Notes: generated by a model not told the origin, from the letters alone. 64,000 nt of DNA from Microbacterium sp. MYb66 (GCF_002979435.1 NZ_PCOV01000001.1:310001-374000), one strand, 5' to 3'; shown: positions 18,787 through 31,006, counted from the first letter of the stretch. Program-made: numbers and translations.

Positions 18787-19512
18787 ATGTCAACCATCTT
18801 CGACTGCCGCGACGAGTCGCAGCTGCTCGCCGGCATGCGCAATGCGCGCCAGGCGATCGGCCGTGGCGACCTCATCGTGATGCCCACAGACACCGTGTAC
18901 GGCGTCGCCGCCGACGCCTTCTCCCCGGCAGCCGTCCAGCGCCTGCTCGATGCGAAGGGACGAGGCCGCGATCAGCCGCCCCCCGTCCTGATCGGCACGA
19001 AGGAGACACTCGCCGCCTTGGCCGAGTCCGTTCCCGAGCCGGTGGAGCGCCTCGTCGAGGCCTTCTGGCCCGGCGGCCTGACCATCGTGCTCCCGGCCCA
19101 GCCGTCGTTGGTGTGGGACCTGGGGGAGACTCTGGGGACCGTCGCGGTTCGGATGCCGGAGGGGCGCGTCGCCCTCGAACTGCTGGCGGAGACCGGCCCT
19201 CTCGCGGTTTCCAGCGCGAACCTCACCGGCCAGGCTGCCGCGATCTCGGCACTGGACGCCGAGAAGATGCTCGGCGACAGCGTCGCGGTCTACCTCGCCG
19301 ACGGAATGAGCAAGGACGGCATCGCCTCCACCATCGTGGATGCGACCTCCCTCGTTCGGAGAGGGGCGGATTCCGAGGCCGGAACCGTGCGCATCCTCCG
19401 AGAGGGCGCCGTGTCCCGCGAGCAGCTGCAGGCGGTGCTCGGCGACCTGCTCGAGCCGGAGGAGCAGCACGCGGAGCACGCGCACACGGAGGAGCAGGAC
19501 GGGGATTCGTGA
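18787..19512 (+). CDS. tsaC: L-threonylcarbamoyladenylate synthase (YrdC/Sua5 family)
   Basis: Makes threonylcarbamoyl-AMP for the t6A37 modification of ANN-decoding tRNAs. 241 aa. The YrdC fold signatures MPTDTVYGVAADAF near the N-terminus, KGRGRDQPPPVLI and SSANLTGQ are present; it lacks the full Sua5 C-terminal domain and ends in a Glu/His-rich tail. A -10-like TAGAAT (18772-18777) lies 9 bp before the ATG, so the mRNA is probably leaderless. Its TGA overlaps the GTG of the next gene. Confidence 0.93.
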   Translation: MSTIFDCRDESQLLAGMRNARQAIGRGDLIVMPTDTVYGVAADAFSPAAVQRLLDAKGRGRDQPPPVLIGTKETLAALAESVPEPVERLVEAFWPGGLTIVLPAQPSLVWDLGETLGTVAVRMPEGRVALELLAETGPLAVSSANLTGQAAAISALDAEKMLGDSVAVYLADGMSKDGIASTIVDATSLVRRGADSEAGTVRILREGAVSREQLQAVLGDLLEPEEQHAEHAHTEEQDGDS

Positions 19513-20678
19513 AGCAGTATCTCTTCACGATCATCCTCACCGCCGCGATCACTTTCGCGCTGACATGGGCGGTGTGGCGGCTGAGCCTCCGTTTCAAGCT
19601 GTACCCCGGCATCCGTGAACGAGACGTGCACACGACGCCGACCCCTCGTCTCGGCGGGGTGGCGATCTTCCTCGGTATCGCGGCCGCCTTCGGGTTCTCG
19701 GCCGTCAACCCCTTCTTCCAGAGCATCTGGATCCCACCGCAGACGATGTGGTCGATCCTGGGCGCCTCTCTGCTGATCGCGATCATCGGCGTGGTGGACG
19801 ATCTGTGGGACATCGACTGGATGATCAAGCTGGGCGCGCAGTTCCTGGCCGCCGGACTCATCACCGTCGGGGGCGGCCTGCAGATCCTGTCGCTGCCCTT
19901 CGGCGACCTCATCGTGGTCTCCAGCTGGCTGAGCATCACGATCACCATGTTCGCGATCGTCATCGTGATGAACGCGGTGAACTTCATCGACGGTCTCGAC
20001 GGACTCGTCGCAGGGGTCTGTCTCATCTCGAACGGCGTCTTCTTCGCGTACTCCTACATCTTCACGCGTGACTCCGGCGCCTCCAGCTACTTCAACCTCT
20101 CGACGTTCATCGCAGCCGTCCTGATCGGTGCCTGCCTGGGCTTCCTGCCGTTGAACTGGAGCCCGGCGAAGCTGTTCATGGGGGACTCGGGCGCACTGGT
20201 GATCGGTCTGCTGATGGCGACGTCGGCGATCGCGATCACCGGGCAGATGGATCCGTCGGCCCTCGACCCCGAGCGACTCGGACGTTCGCAGCTCGTCGGT
20301 GCGTTCCTGCCGATCCTGCTGCCGCTGCTCGTCGTGCTGCTGCCGCTGCTCGACTTCGGGCTCGCCGTCCTGCGTCGCATGAGTGCCGGGCGCTCACCGT
20401 TCTCGCCCGACCGCAAGCACCTGCATCACCGAATGCTCGATCTCGGCCACCGCGACCGCGACGCGGTCCTCATCTTCTATGCGTGGACAGCCGTGATCTC
20501 GCTCGCCGTCCTCCTGATGTACGTGGGTGCGCGGGAGGACTGGCCCGGCCAGTACCTGCCCGGCGTCGCCTTCGGCGTCGTGGGCATCGCCGCCTGCCTC
20601 GTCGTCACCCTGAGTCCCACCCGCCGCAGGAAGAGCGCAGCGGCGGCCGACACCGACCCGACACCCGTGGAGTCCTGA
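19509..20678 (+). CDS. wecA: Undecaprenyl-phosphate GlcNAc-1-phosphate transferase (WecA/TagO family)
   Basis: Integral membrane enzyme that transfers a sugar-1-phosphate, normally GlcNAc-1-P, to undecaprenyl phosphate, starting cell-wall polysaccharide synthesis. 389 aa with about 11 membrane segments. The family motifs NFIDGLDGLVAGV (about 157-169), FMGDSGALVIG and HHRMLDLGH (cytoplasmic loop) are intact. GTG 19509 overlaps the tsaC stop (GTGA), and the stop overlaps the next ATG by 1 bp. Much longer upstream frames are artefacts overlapping tsaC. Confidence 0.93.
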   Translation: MKQYLFTIILTAAITFALTWAVWRLSLRFKLYPGIRERDVHTTPTPRLGGVAIFLGIAAAFGFSAVNPFFQSIWIPPQTMWSILGASLLIAIIGVVDDLWDIDWMIKLGAQFLAAGLITVGGGLQILSLPFGDLIVVSSWLSITITMFAIVIVMNAVNFIDGLDGLVAGVCLISNGVFFAYSYIFTRDSGASSYFNLSTFIAAVLIGACLGFLPLNWSPAKLFMGDSGALVIGLLMATSAIAITGQMDPSALDPERLGRSQLVGAFLPILLPLLVVLLPLLDFGLAVLRRMSAGRSPFSPDRKHLHHRMLDLGHRDRDAVLIFYAWTAVISLAVLLMYVGAREDWPGQYLPGVAFGVVGIAACLVVTLSPTRRRKSAAAADTDPTPVES

Positions 20679-21196
20679 TGAGCCCGAGCCCCGTTTCCAG
20701 CACGCCGATCCTGCGGCGGACCCTCATCTGGTCGGCGGTGGCCACCGCGGCTCTCGCGATCGTCGCGGGCGGTGTCGGCTACGCCGTCGCCGGGGGAGAG
20801 GGGCTCGTCAGCGGGCTGCTGGGCGTGCTGCTGGCAGCCGTGTTCCTGGCGATCACCGGCATCAGCATCCTCATCGCCAACCGCTGGTACGGCGACCCGA
20901 TCTACGTCCAGCTCTTCTTCGCCATCGTCCTCGGCGGCTGGCTCCTCAAGCTCGGACTCTTCGTCGTCGCGATGATCCTGCTCGCGGGTCAGCCGTGGCT
21001 GGAGCCGATGGTGTTCTTCCTCTCGATCGTGGCCGGCGTGCTGATGTCGCTCGCGATCGATGTGATCGTGCTCACCCGCATGCGGCTGCCGAACGTGAGC
21101 GACACCACCCTGCCGACAGAGGTGCCGGAGGACCGCGCCCCCGGCAACGCGAATCACGTCGACGAGGGACCGGTCGATGGCGGCCCGCGGTCTTAG
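20678..21196 (+). CDS. AtpI-like small membrane protein at head of ATP synthase operon
   Basis: 172-aa protein with four predicted transmembrane helices (about 20-40, 47-67, 82-102, 108-130) and a hydrophilic acidic C-terminus. There is no sequence signature, but position (between wecA and atpB) and topology match the AtpI-type proteins of actinobacterial atp operons, thought to help c-ring assembly or Mg2+ supply. ATG 20678 overlaps the wecA stop by one base. Confidence 0.7.
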   Translation: MSPSPVSSTPILRRTLIWSAVATAALAIVAGGVGYAVAGGEGLVSGLLGVLLAAVFLAITGISILIANRWYGDPIYVQLFFAIVLGGWLLKLGLFVVAMILLAGQPWLEPMVFFLSIVAGVLMSLAIDVIVLTRMRLPNVSDTTLPTEVPEDRAPGNANHVDEGPVDGGPRS

Positions 21197-21214
21197 GTGA
21201 CCCTCAGATTCTGA

Positions 21215-21220
21215 TACTGT
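21215..21220 (+). promoter_or_regulatory. Candidate -10 of an atp operon promoter
   Basis: TACTGT preceded by TTCTGA lies 19 bp after the AtpI-like gene. The -35 region at 17 bp is TTAGGT, a weak match. Transcription from here would give a roughly 95-nt leader before atpB that can form two hairpins: CGCTCGC/GCGAGCG (21235-21250) and CCGGT-TTAG-ACCGG (21284-21297). Confidence 0.4.
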
Positions 21221-21319
21221 TGAAACGTGCCCGCCGCTCGCCCGCGAGCGCTTGCGCTGTGTAGCACACCGACCATCGTCGCCCCGGTTTAGACCGGTGC
21301 CCCGAAGCTGGAGCCCGCG

Positions 21320-22406
<1,087 letters not shown>

Positions 22407-22433
22407 TCCTCACCGACTTCTGAAGGAGACAGG

Positions 22434-22988
22434 ATGCTGAACGCTCTTGTCACGAACCTCGCAGCAGAGGGTGAGCCGAACAACCCCCTCATCCCTGCGT
22501 GGTACGACATCATCTGGTCGGGCCTCTGGTTCATCGTCATCCTCATCGTCGTGTGGAAGGTCGCCCTTCCCAAGCTGACGAAGATGCTCGACGAGCGGTC
22601 CGCCGCCATCGAGGGCAACATCGCCAAGGCCGACGAGGCGCAGAAGCAGGCGGAGGCGGCACTCGAGGAGTACACGCGTCAGCTCGCTGAGGCGCGTACC
22701 GAGGCCGGCGAGATCCGCGAGGCCGCCCGCGAGGACGGCAAGAAGATCGTCGCCGAGGCGAAGGATGCCGCAGCCACCGAGGCCGCGCGCATCACCGCCA
22801 CCGCGCACACGCAGATCGAGGCCGAGCGGCAGACCGCTCTCGTCTCGCTGCGCAGCGAGGTCGGAACGCTCGCCCTCGACCTCGCCGGCGGCGTGGTCGG
22901 CGAGACGCTCTCCGACGACGCGCGTGCGACGGCTGTCGTCGATCGCTTCCTCGCCGAGCTCGAGGCATCCGAGAAGGCGGCTCAGTAA
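22434..22988 (+). CDS. atpF: ATP synthase subunit b
   Basis: Peripheral stalk subunit of F0F1. 184 aa: an N-terminal transmembrane helix (about 26-43, GLWFIVILIVVWKVAL), then a long Ala/Glu/Lys-rich coiled coil. ATG 22434 follows GAAGGAGACAGG. Its TAA shares one base with the atpH start. Confidence 0.95.
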   Translation: MLNALVTNLAAEGEPNNPLIPAWYDIIWSGLWFIVILIVVWKVALPKLTKMLDERSAAIEGNIAKADEAQKQAEAALEEYTRQLAEARTEAGEIREAAREDGKKIVAEAKDAAATEAARITATAHTQIEAERQTALVSLRSEVGTLALDLAGGVVGETLSDDARATAVVDRFLAELEASEKAAQ

Positions 22989-23779
22989 TGGGCAGCGCGA
23001 CCACTCAGGCACTCGCGGCATCCATCCAGACGCTTGCCGCAGCGAAGGACATCACTCTCGAGACCGCGCGGGAGCTCCTCGCTGCCGCGCGTGCCGTGAG
23101 CGAATCGTCTCAGCTGAGCGGCGCGCTTGCTGATGCTTCCGCTCCCGCCGCGGCGCGACAGGACGTCGTGGCCGCGGTGTTCGGCGGATTCTCCGCAGAC
23201 GCTCAGAGCGTTCTGAAGACGGTCGTCGCGGAGCGCTGGTCGAACGCGGGTGAGCTCGTCGACGGTGTCGAGGAGCTCGCGATCCGCGCGGCGGCGATCG
23301 CCGAGCCCGATGCGGACATCGAGGGAGAGCTCTTCAGCTTCTCTCGCGTCGTCGCCACGAACCCGGAGCTGGAACTGGCTCTGGGGGGTCGCCTCGGCGG
23401 AGAGGAAGCCAAGGGTGCGCTCGTCGAGCGGCTCCTGGCCGAAGGCTCCACGAGCACCGCCGGCCGACTGATCATCACCTCGCTCGTGCGTCAGCCGCGC
23501 GAGCGCCGCGTTCGGCGACTGCTGAACCGGGCGATGAGCATCGTCTCGAACCAGCGTGATCGCGTGGTCGCCACGGTCCACACCGCGACCGCTCTCAGCG
23601 ACGCCCAGCGCGCCCGTCTCAGCGACTCGCTCTCGCGTCGCTACGACGGTCAGGTAGCCCTCAACGTCGTCATCGACCCTGCCGTGGTCGGAGGTCTGCG
23701 CGTGCAGATCGCCGATGACGTCATCGACGGCAGCATCTCCGCACGACTCGCAGACCTTCGCCAGAAGCTCGCGGGCTAA
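22988..23779 (+). CDS. atpH: ATP synthase subunit delta
   Basis: Links the peripheral stalk to the top of F1. 263 aa, longer than the roughly 180-aa E. coli protein, as in other high-GC Gram-positives. All-helical N-terminal half, C-terminal [21 protein letters not shown] and [19 protein letters not shown], the usual delta signature. Overlaps the atpF stop by one base. Confidence 0.94.
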   Translation: MGSATTQALAASIQTLAAAKDITLETARELLAAARAVSESSQLSGALADASAPAAARQDVVAAVFGGFSADAQSVLKTVVAERWSNAGELVDGVEELAIRAAAIAEPDADIEGELFSFSRVVATNPELELALGGRLGGEEAKGALVERLLAEGSTSTAGRLIITSLVRQPRERRVRRLLNRAMSIVSNQRDRVVATVHTATALSDAQRARLSDSLSRRYDGQVALNVVIDPAVVGGLRVQIADDVIDGSISARLADLRQKLAG

Positions 23780-23826
23780 CACGACTTCGCGCGGGGAACC
23801 GCGCACCCAGATACAAAGGGAAGACA

Positions 23827-25467
23827 ATGGCAGAACTATCGATCAGCCCCGACGTCATCCGTGACGCGCTGAAGGACTTCGCCGCAGCATACGAGCCCAC
23901 TGGGGCTGGGGCGACCGAGGTCGGCACCGTCATCGACGCCGCCGACGGCATCGCGCACGTCGAGGGACTGCCCGGCGTCATGGCGAACGAGCTCGTGATC
24001 TTCGCCGACGGCACCAAGGGTCTCGCGCAGAGCCTGAACGAGCACGAGATCGGTGTCGTCGTCCTCGGCGAGTTCACCGGTGTCGAGGCAGGTCAGGAAG
24101 TCACCCGCACCGGCGAGGTCCTCTCGGTTCCGGTCGGCGACGGCTACCTCGGCCGCGTCGTCGACCCGCTCGGCAACCCGATCGACGGACTCGGCGCCAT
24201 CGAGACCGAGGCCGTGCGCGCCCTCGAGCTCCAGGCGCCCGGCGTCATGCAGCGCAAGTCGGTGCACGAGCCGATGCAGACCGGCATCAAGGCCATCGAC
24301 GCGATGATCCCTGTCGGCCGCGGTCAGCGCCAGCTGATCATCGGCGACCGTCAGACCGGTAAGACGGCCATCGCGATCGACACGATCATCAACCAGAAGG
24401 CCAACTGGGAGTCGGGCGACGTCAACAAGCAGGTTCGCTGCATCTACGTCGCGATCGGTCAGAAGGGCTCCACCATCGCTTCGGTGAAGGGTGCGCTCGA
24501 AGAGGCCGGCGCTCTGGAGTACACCACGATCGTGGCCGCTCCGGCATCCGACCCCGCCGGTTTCAAGTACCTGGCTCCCTACACCGGTTCGGCCATCGGG
24601 CAGCACTGGATGTACGGCGGCAAGCACGTCCTCATCATCTTCGATGACCTGTCGAAGCAGGCTGAGGCCTACCGTGCCGTGTCCCTCCTCCTGCGCCGCC
24701 CGCCGGGCCGTGAGGCATACCCGGGTGACGTCTTCTACCTGCACTCGCGTCTGCTCGAGCGTTGCGCGAAGCTGTCCGACGAGCTCGGTGCCGGTTCCAT
24801 GACGGGTCTCCCGATCATCGAGACCAAGGCGAACGACGTCTCGGCGTACATCCCGACCAACGTGATCTCGATCACCGACGGCCAGATCTTCCTCCAGTCC
24901 GACCTCTTCAACGCCAACCAGCGCCCTGCGGTCGACGTGGGTATCTCGGTCTCGCGAGTCGGTGGTGACGCGCAGGTCAAGTCCATCAAGAAGGTCTCGG
25001 GCACGTTGAAGCTGGAGCTCGCGCAGTACCGCTCCCTCGAGGCGTTCGCCATGTTCGCGTCCGACCTCGACGCGGCTTCGCGTCGTCAGCTCTCGCGCGG
25101 TGCACGACTGACCGAGCTGCTCAAGCAGCCGCAGTACTCGCCGTACCCCGTCGAGGAGCAGGTCGTCTCGATCTGGGCCGGTACCAACGGCAAGCTCGAC
25201 ACGATCGAGGTCTCGGATGTCCTGCGCTTCGAGCGCGAGCTCCTGGACTACCTGCGTCGCAACACCGAGGTTCTCGAGACGCTCCGCGACACCAACGTCC
25301 TCGATGACGCCACGGTCGCCGAGCTGGAGAAGCAGACGGATGCCTTCATCCTGGAGTTCCAGGGCGGCAAGGGTCACGCCATCGGCGCCCCGGGTCACGA
25401 GGAGCACGCTGCAGCCGAGGCGGAGGACGTCAACCAGGAGAAGATCGTCAAGGGTCGTCGCGCGTAA
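23827..25467 (+). CDS. atpA: ATP synthase subunit alpha
   Basis: Non-catalytic nucleotide-binding subunit of F1. 546 aa. N-terminal beta-barrel, the P-loop GDRQTGKTA (about 173-181), [10 protein letters not shown] and the signature [14 protein letters not shown] near residue 370. ATG 23827 is preceded by AAAGGGAAG. The C-terminus has a charged extension rich in His and Glu. Confidence 0.98.
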   Translation: MAELSISPDVIRDALKDFAAAYEPTGAGATEVGTVIDAADGIAHVEGLPGVMANELVIFADGTKGLAQSLNEHEIGVVVLGEFTGVEAGQEVTRTGEVLSVPVGDGYLGRVVDPLGNPIDGLGAIETEAVRALELQAPGVMQRKSVHEPMQTGIKAIDAMIPVGRGQRQLIIGDRQTGKTAIAIDTIINQKANWESGDVNKQVRCIYVAIGQKGSTIASVKGALEEAGALEYTTIVAAPASDPAGFKYLAPYTGSAIGQHWMYGGKHVLIIFDDLSKQAEAYRAVSLLLRRPPGREAYPGDVFYLHSRLLERCAKLSDELGAGSMTGLPIIETKANDVSAYIPTNVISITDGQIFLQSDLFNANQRPAVDVGISVSRVGGDAQVKSIKKVSGTLKLELAQYRSLEAFAMFASDLDAASRRQLSRGARLTELLKQPQYSPYPVEEQVVSIWAGTNGKLDTIEVSDVLRFERELLDYLRRNTEVLETLRDTNVLDDATVAELEKQTDAFILEFQGGKGHAIGAPGHEEHAAAEAEDVNQEKIVKGRRA

Positions 25468-25486
25468 CCGCGTGAGGTACTGACAT

Positions 25487-26383
25487 ATGGGCGCTCAACT
25501 CAGGGTCTACAAGCAGAAGATCTCTTCTGCTCAGACGACCAAGAAGATCACGAAGGCGATGGAACTCATCGCGGCTTCGCGCATTCAGAAGGCGATGGCA
25601 CGCGTCAAGGCGTCCACTCCCTTCGCGCGTGCCGTGACGAGGGCCGTGTCCGCCGTCGCGACGCATTCGAACGTGGATCACCCGCTGACCCGCGAGTCCG
25701 AGAACATCACCCGCTCTGCGGTCGTGATCTTCTCCTCGGACCGCGGCCTCGCCGGAGCCTTCAACTCGCAGATCCTCCGTGAGGGTCTCGAGGTGGCGGA
25801 ACTCCTGCGCGAGCAGGGCAAGGAGCCGGTCTTCTACCTCATCGGCCGCAAGGCCGTCGGATACTTCCAGTTCCGACGCCTCGCTGCCGCTGCGGAGTGG
25901 ACCGGCGACACCGACACCCCGTCGTTCCACACCGCGGAGGAGATCTCCGCGACACTGCTCGAGTCCTTCTCCCGCGGGGGACAGGACGGCGGTGTCGACG
26001 AGATCCACCTCGTGTACAACCGTTTCGTCAGCATGATGACGCAGTCGCCGGAGTCCGTGCGTCTGCTCCCGCTGGAGATCACGGAAGCCGATGAGTCGGA
26101 AGCCGGTAACACCGTTTACCCGCTGTACGAGTTCGAGCCGGACGCCGAGACTGTTCTCGACGCGATCCTGCCGGTGTACATCCAGAGCCGCGTCTTCAAC
26201 GCCCTCCTGCAGTCGTCTGCCGCGAAGCAGGCGGCGACGCAGAAGGCGATGAAGTCGGCCAGCGACAACGCCGACAAGCTCATCACCGACTACACCCGTC
26301 TGCGCAACAACGCGCGCCAGGCGGAGATCACGCAGCAGATCGCCGAGATCGTCGGCGGCGCCGACGCCCTCTCGAGCAAATAG
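25487..26383 (+). CDS. atpG: ATP synthase subunit gamma
   Basis: Central rotor shaft of F1. 298 aa. Conserved N-terminal coil [20 protein letters not shown], the Rossmann-like middle with [11 protein letters not shown], and C-terminal [17 protein letters not shown] and [20 protein letters not shown] coil all present. Starts 20 bp after atpA. Confidence 0.97.
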   Translation: MGAQLRVYKQKISSAQTTKKITKAMELIAASRIQKAMARVKASTPFARAVTRAVSAVATHSNVDHPLTRESENITRSAVVIFSSDRGLAGAFNSQILREGLEVAELLREQGKEPVFYLIGRKAVGYFQFRRLAAAAEWTGDTDTPSFHTAEEISATLLESFSRGGQDGGVDEIHLVYNRFVSMMTQSPESVRLLPLEITEADESEAGNTVYPLYEFEPDAETVLDAILPVYIQSRVFNALLQSSAAKQAATQKAMKSASDNADKLITDYTRLRNNARQAEITQQIAEIVGGADALSSK

Positions 26384-27859
<1,476 letters not shown>

Positions 27860-27861
27860 CC

Positions 27862-28122
27862 ATGGCATTGCATGTCAGCCTCGTCTCCGCGGATGCGGAG
27901 GTGTGGACGGGAGAGGCGAGCCTCGTGGTCGCCAAGACCGTCGAGGGCGAGATCGGCTTCATGACCGGCCACGAGCCGGTGCTGGCCATCCTCGCTGAGG
28001 GCCAGGTTCGCATCACCCAGTCGGATGGCACCAAGGTGCTGGCCAACGCGCAGGACGGGTTCCTCTCCATGGAGGGCGACACCCTGACGATCGTTGCCGG
28101 CAACGCGGCTCTCATCGCCTAG
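27862..28122 (+). CDS. atpC: ATP synthase subunit epsilon, short form
   Basis: Rotor base and regulator of F1. 86 aa, consisting of the N-terminal beta-sandwich only; the C-terminal inhibitory helical hairpin of E. coli epsilon is absent, as in many actinobacteria. Typical EGEIGFMTGHEPVLAIL and the final LTIVAGNAAL are present. ATG 27862 lies 2 bp after atpD; a frame extended into atpD is rejected. Confidence 0.95.
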   Translation: MALHVSLVSADAEVWTGEASLVVAKTVEGEIGFMTGHEPVLAILAEGQVRITQSDGTKVLANAQDGFLSMEGDTLTIVAGNAALIA

Positions 28123-28136
28123 AAGTTTCCGTTTCG

Positions 28137-28180
28137 ACGCGTCCGCCTCGGCACCCTCACGGGTTCCGAGGCGGACGTGT
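28137..28180 (+). terminator. Strong hairpin at the end of the atp operon
   Basis: A 15-bp outer stem (28137-28151 with 28166-28180, one G-T pair) encloses an inner ACCC-TCAC-GGGT stem of 4 bp. There is no T-run afterwards. Its position right after atpC and before yaaA suggests transcription termination of the non-canonical type, or processing. Confidence 0.65.
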
Positions 28181-28199
28181 CTGCATCCACTGAGGTTCC

Positions 28200-28946
28200 A
28201 TGAAGATCCTGCTCCCTCCGTCGGAGACGAAGCGTGAGGGCGGCGACGGCCCGCCGCTCGACCTGAGTTCACTGGCGCTTCCCGGCCTGGCGGAGCGTCG
28301 GACAGCGGTTCTGGACGCGCTGGTCGACCTCGCGGCCGACGAGGAGGCCGCTCGTCGCGTTCTCAAGCTGAGCGAGCGCCAGACCGGTGACATCGCCCAC
28401 AATCGGATGCTGCGCACTGCACCTACGATGCCGGCGGTCGATCGCTACACAGGCGTGCTCTTCGACGCTCTCGACGCACGCTCGCTCTCGACGGCGTCAC
28501 GCCGGTGGCTCGGCGCGCATGTCTGGATCCACAGCGCGCCGCTCGGCCCCGTCGGGGCGCTGGATGCCGTGCCCACCTATCGTCTCGCCGCGGGAACCTC
28601 GCTGCCGGGCGTGCCGGCGCTGCGGCGGCACTGGGCGGAAGCCACGACCTCGGCGATAGCCGGGGCCGCGCCGTCGTTCCTGCTCGACCTGCGGAGCGAG
28701 GCGTACGTAGCCCTGGGCCCCACGCCCGAAACGCTGCCGCGCGCTTACGTCAGGGTCGTGACCGACCAAGGGCGAGCTCTCAACCACTTCAACAAGAAGT
28801 CCAAGGGGCTTCTCGTCCGTGCGTTGGCCGAAGATCGGCCACGCGTGGGCTCTCTGCGAGCCCTGAGGGCCTGGGCCGATGCGCAGGGGATCCTGTTCCG
28901 TGACGGTGAACAGCAAGGCGTCTGGGAGCTCGTCGTCGCGGAATGA
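28200..28946 (+). CDS. yaaA: YaaA-family peroxide-stress protein
   Basis: 248-aa DUF328/UPF0246 protein. Family hallmarks are the N-terminal MKILLPPSETKREGG and the C-terminal NHFNKKSKGLLVRAL. In E. coli YaaA lowers intracellular free iron and protects DNA during peroxide stress, and it binds DNA; the same role is inferred here. It begins 20 bp after the atp terminator hairpin, so it is probably a separate transcript. Confidence 0.9.
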   Translation: MKILLPPSETKREGGDGPPLDLSSLALPGLAERRTAVLDALVDLAADEEAARRVLKLSERQTGDIAHNRMLRTAPTMPAVDRYTGVLFDALDARSLSTASRRWLGAHVWIHSAPLGPVGALDAVPTYRLAAGTSLPGVPALRRHWAEATTSAIAGAAPSFLLDLRSEAYVALGPTPETLPRAYVRVVTDQGRALNHFNKKSKGLLVRALAEDRPRVGSLRALRAWADAQGILFRDGEQQGVWELVVAE

Positions 28947-28983
28947 CCGCGGATCTCTTCAGGTCGCGGCGCCGCGTCGGTCG

Positions 28984-29012
28984 TTGCCGGGCCCCGGTCT
29001 CCCCGCTATGGT
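28984..29012 (+). promoter_or_regulatory. SigA-type promoter for the DUF5684 gene
   Basis: TTGCCG (28984-28989), a 17-bp spacer and TATGGT (29007-29012). The ATG at 29060 follows 48 bp later behind GGAGGGG. Confidence 0.55.
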
Positions 29013-29059
29013 TGTGACGCGGCGCGACCAGCGTCCGCTCATCTGATCCGGAGGGGATC

Positions 29060-29851
29060 ATGTACGACTATTACGACACAGGCTCGTTGGCCGTCTTCGG
29101 CATCCTGATCGTCTTCGGCCTCATCTTCGCGGCAGCGGGCTACGTTCTCTCGTCTCTCTTCCTGATGAAGATCTTCGAGAAGGCCGGCGTCGAAGGAAAG
29201 TGGCGGGCGTGGGTTCCCGTCTACAACGCCATGATCCTCGCGAAGCTCGGCGACGTCTCGCCGTGGGTCATGCTCGGTGCCATCGTGATCAACGTCATCC
29301 CTGTCCTCAACTACATCTCGTGGATCGCCTACGTCGCGGTGCTCGTCATCGTCGGATGGCGCGTGGGACTCAAGCTCCAGAAGGACGCGGTCTGGGTCCT
29401 CTTCGGCCTGATTCCCGGCATCGGTGTGCTGATCTGGCTCGGCATCAACGCGTTCGACAAGTCGCGCTGGAACCCGAACGTCGCACCGGCGCCGTGGGCG
29501 AACAACGGATTCCTCGGCGACAACACGGTGTGGCAGGGCATCCCGGTGCAGCCCAAGCCTGTTGCGGGCCCCGGTTACGGTGCTCCCCAGGGCTACGCTC
29601 CGCCCGCGCAGCCCGGTTACGCCCCGCCCGCGCAGCCCGGTTACGCGCCGCCCGCACAGCCGGGTTACGCGCCTCCCGCGGGGCCTGCGGCTCCTGCCAC
29701 GGGGGCTCCCGTCCCGCCAGTGCCGCCGACCACGCCGCCGGCACCTCCGGCTGCGCCGCCGACCACGCCTCCGGCACCGCCTGCTGCACCTCCCGCGCCG
29801 CCTGCTGGGCCTCCCGCGCCGCCGACGGATCCGACGCAGCCTCCCGCGTGA
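29060..29851 (+). CDS. DUF5684-type membrane protein with Pro-rich repeat tail
   Basis: 263 aa. Four predicted membrane segments occupy residues 10-130 (LAVFGILIVFGLIFAAAGYV, VMLGAIVINVIPVLNYISWI, then VWVLFGLIPGIGVLIWLGIN). The loop with KAGVEGKWRAWVPVYNAMIL resembles the DUF5684 family found in many secreted-protein-rich genomes. From residue about 170 the protein is almost only Pro, Ala, Gly, Tyr and Gln, including four GYAPPAQP-type repeats and PPAPPAAP runs. Function unknown; the tail is probably disordered and may bind partners. Own promoter upstream, strong hairpin downstream. Confidence 0.65.
   Translation: MYDYYDTGSLAVFGILIVFGLIFAAAGYVLSSLFLMKIFEKAGVEGKWRAWVPVYNAMILAKLGDVSPWVMLGAIVINVIPVLNYISWIAYVAVLVIVGWRVGLKLQKDAVWVLFGLIPGIGVLIWLGINAFDKSRWNPNVAPAPWANNGFLGDNTVWQGIPVQPKPVAGPGYGAPQGYAPPAQPGYAPPAQPGYAPPAQPGYAPPAGPAAPATGAPVPPVPPTTPPAPPAAPPTTPPAPPAAPPAPPAGPPAPPTDPTQPPA
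29591..29683 (+). repeat. 24-bp coding repeats (GYAPPAQP)
   Basis: Four head-to-tail units starting at 29591, 29615, 29639 and 29663 (last unit diverged and incomplete), each encoding GYAPPAQP or close variants. A site for length variation by slippage. Confidence 0.8.
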
Positions 29852-29859
29852 TCCTCTGA

Positions 29860-29893
29860 CGCAGGGCCCTCGACTTCGGTCGGGGGCCCTGCG
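29860..29893 (+). terminator. Hairpin with UUCG tetraloop
   Basis: CGCAGGGCCC (29860-29869) pairs with GGGCCCTGCG (29884-29893). The stem continues inward through a T-G pair and CGAC/GTCG to a cUUCGg tetraloop, about 15 bp in total. No U-tract follows. It closes the DUF5684 gene. Confidence 0.65.
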
Positions 29894-29928
29894 CCGTCTC
29901 CGGGTGGCCGTCGATCAGAACCGGCCGC

Positions 29929-29934
29929 TAACGT
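29929..29934 (+). promoter_or_regulatory. -10 element for a leaderless aldo/keto reductase mRNA
   Basis: TAACGT ends 7 bp before the ATG at 29942, placing the predicted transcription start at or next to the start codon. No ribosome-binding site is present. Confidence 0.4.
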
Positions 29935-29941
29935 GGAGCGC

Positions 29942-30925
29942 ATGGTCTTGTCGCAGCGCCGCGTCGGCGCCTCCGGTCTTCTCGTCTCCTCCACCGGCCT
30001 CGGCTGCAACAACTTCGGGCGCGCGGGTACTGCCACGGAGACGCTCGCAGGCACTCGTGAGGTTATCGACGCGGCACTCGCCAACGGCATCACCTTCTTC
30101 GACACCGCCGACATGTACGGGGCGGTCGCGGGTGCGAGCGAGACTCTCATGGGCGAGGTCCTGGAGGGACGTCGGGACCGCGTCGTCCTTGCGACAAAGT
30201 TCGGGCAGGAGCGAGACATGGGCTATGCGTTCCCCGCGGCCCGGGGCTCGCGCCGCTATGTCCGTCGTGCCGTCGAGGAGTCCCTGCGGCGGTTGCGCAC
30301 CGACTGGATCGATCTGTATCAACTGCACCTTCCCGATCCGGAGACTCCGATAGCGGAGACCACCGACGCGCTCGACGACCTCGTGCGCGAGGGCAAGATC
30401 CGGTACTACGGGCATTCGAACTTCACCGGCTGGCAGATCGCCGAGGCGGAGTTCACGACGCGGCAACGCTCGACAGGCAGATTCATCTCGGCGCAGAACC
30501 ACTACTCCCTGCTCGCGCGTGCAGCGGAACGCGAAGTGCTCCCCGCGGTCGAGCGTTACCAGCTCGGCTTCTTCCCGTATTTCCCTCTGCACAACGGGCT
30601 GCTCACCGGAAAGTTCTCTCGCGATGGAGGCCCGGCGTCGAGCCGCATCATGTCGGCGCGTCGTCACGTCTGGGAGGATGCACCCTGGGACGCGATCGAA
30701 GCTCTCCGCGACTTCTGTGACGAACGCGGTATCAGTATGCTGCAGGCGTCGTTCGGTTGGCTTCTCTCTCGTCCGGCGGTCTCCAGCGTCATCGCGGGGG
30801 CGACGTCAGCGGCGCAGGTGGAGGCGAATGCTGCGGCGGGCGACGCGTGGCGTCCGGGTGCCGCCGACCTCGAGATCATCGATGAGCTGTTCCCGTTGCC
30901 CGCCGACCCGGGGGCGCGAGTGTGA
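29942..30925 (+). CDS. Aldo/keto reductase
   Basis: NAD(P)H-dependent oxidoreductase of the AKR superfamily, 327 aa, (beta/alpha)8 barrel. The catalytic tetrad is visible as FFDTADMYG (Asp and Tyr), ATKFGQ (Lys) and YQLHLPD (His). The C-terminal cofactor loop contains SSVIAGATSAAQVEANAAAG. Substrate unknown; closest in type to the YajO/PdxI-like group. ATG 29942 is preferred to GTG 29933 because the -10 element overlaps the latter. Confidence 0.9.
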   Translation: MVLSQRRVGASGLLVSSTGLGCNNFGRAGTATETLAGTREVIDAALANGITFFDTADMYGAVAGASETLMGEVLEGRRDRVVLATKFGQERDMGYAFPAARGSRRYVRRAVEESLRRLRTDWIDLYQLHLPDPETPIAETTDALDDLVREGKIRYYGHSNFTGWQIAEAEFTTRQRSTGRFISAQNHYSLLARAAEREVLPAVERYQLGFFPYFPLHNGLLTGKFSRDGGPASSRIMSARRHVWEDAPWDAIEALRDFCDERGISMLQASFGWLLSRPAVSSVIAGATSAAQVEANAAAGDAWRPGAADLEIIDELFPLPADPGARV

Positions 30926-31006
30926 TCGCGGGGCGGAGGAGTTCTACTACGATGTGTGAGTATCCTGCGTTCGCCCGATCCGTCGCAGGCCCATCGGAGG
31001 CAGCAC

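Noticed and set aside
21284..21297. Riboswitch before atpB
   Set aside because: The two short hairpins do not match a riboswitch class I know; they are noted only as leader structure.
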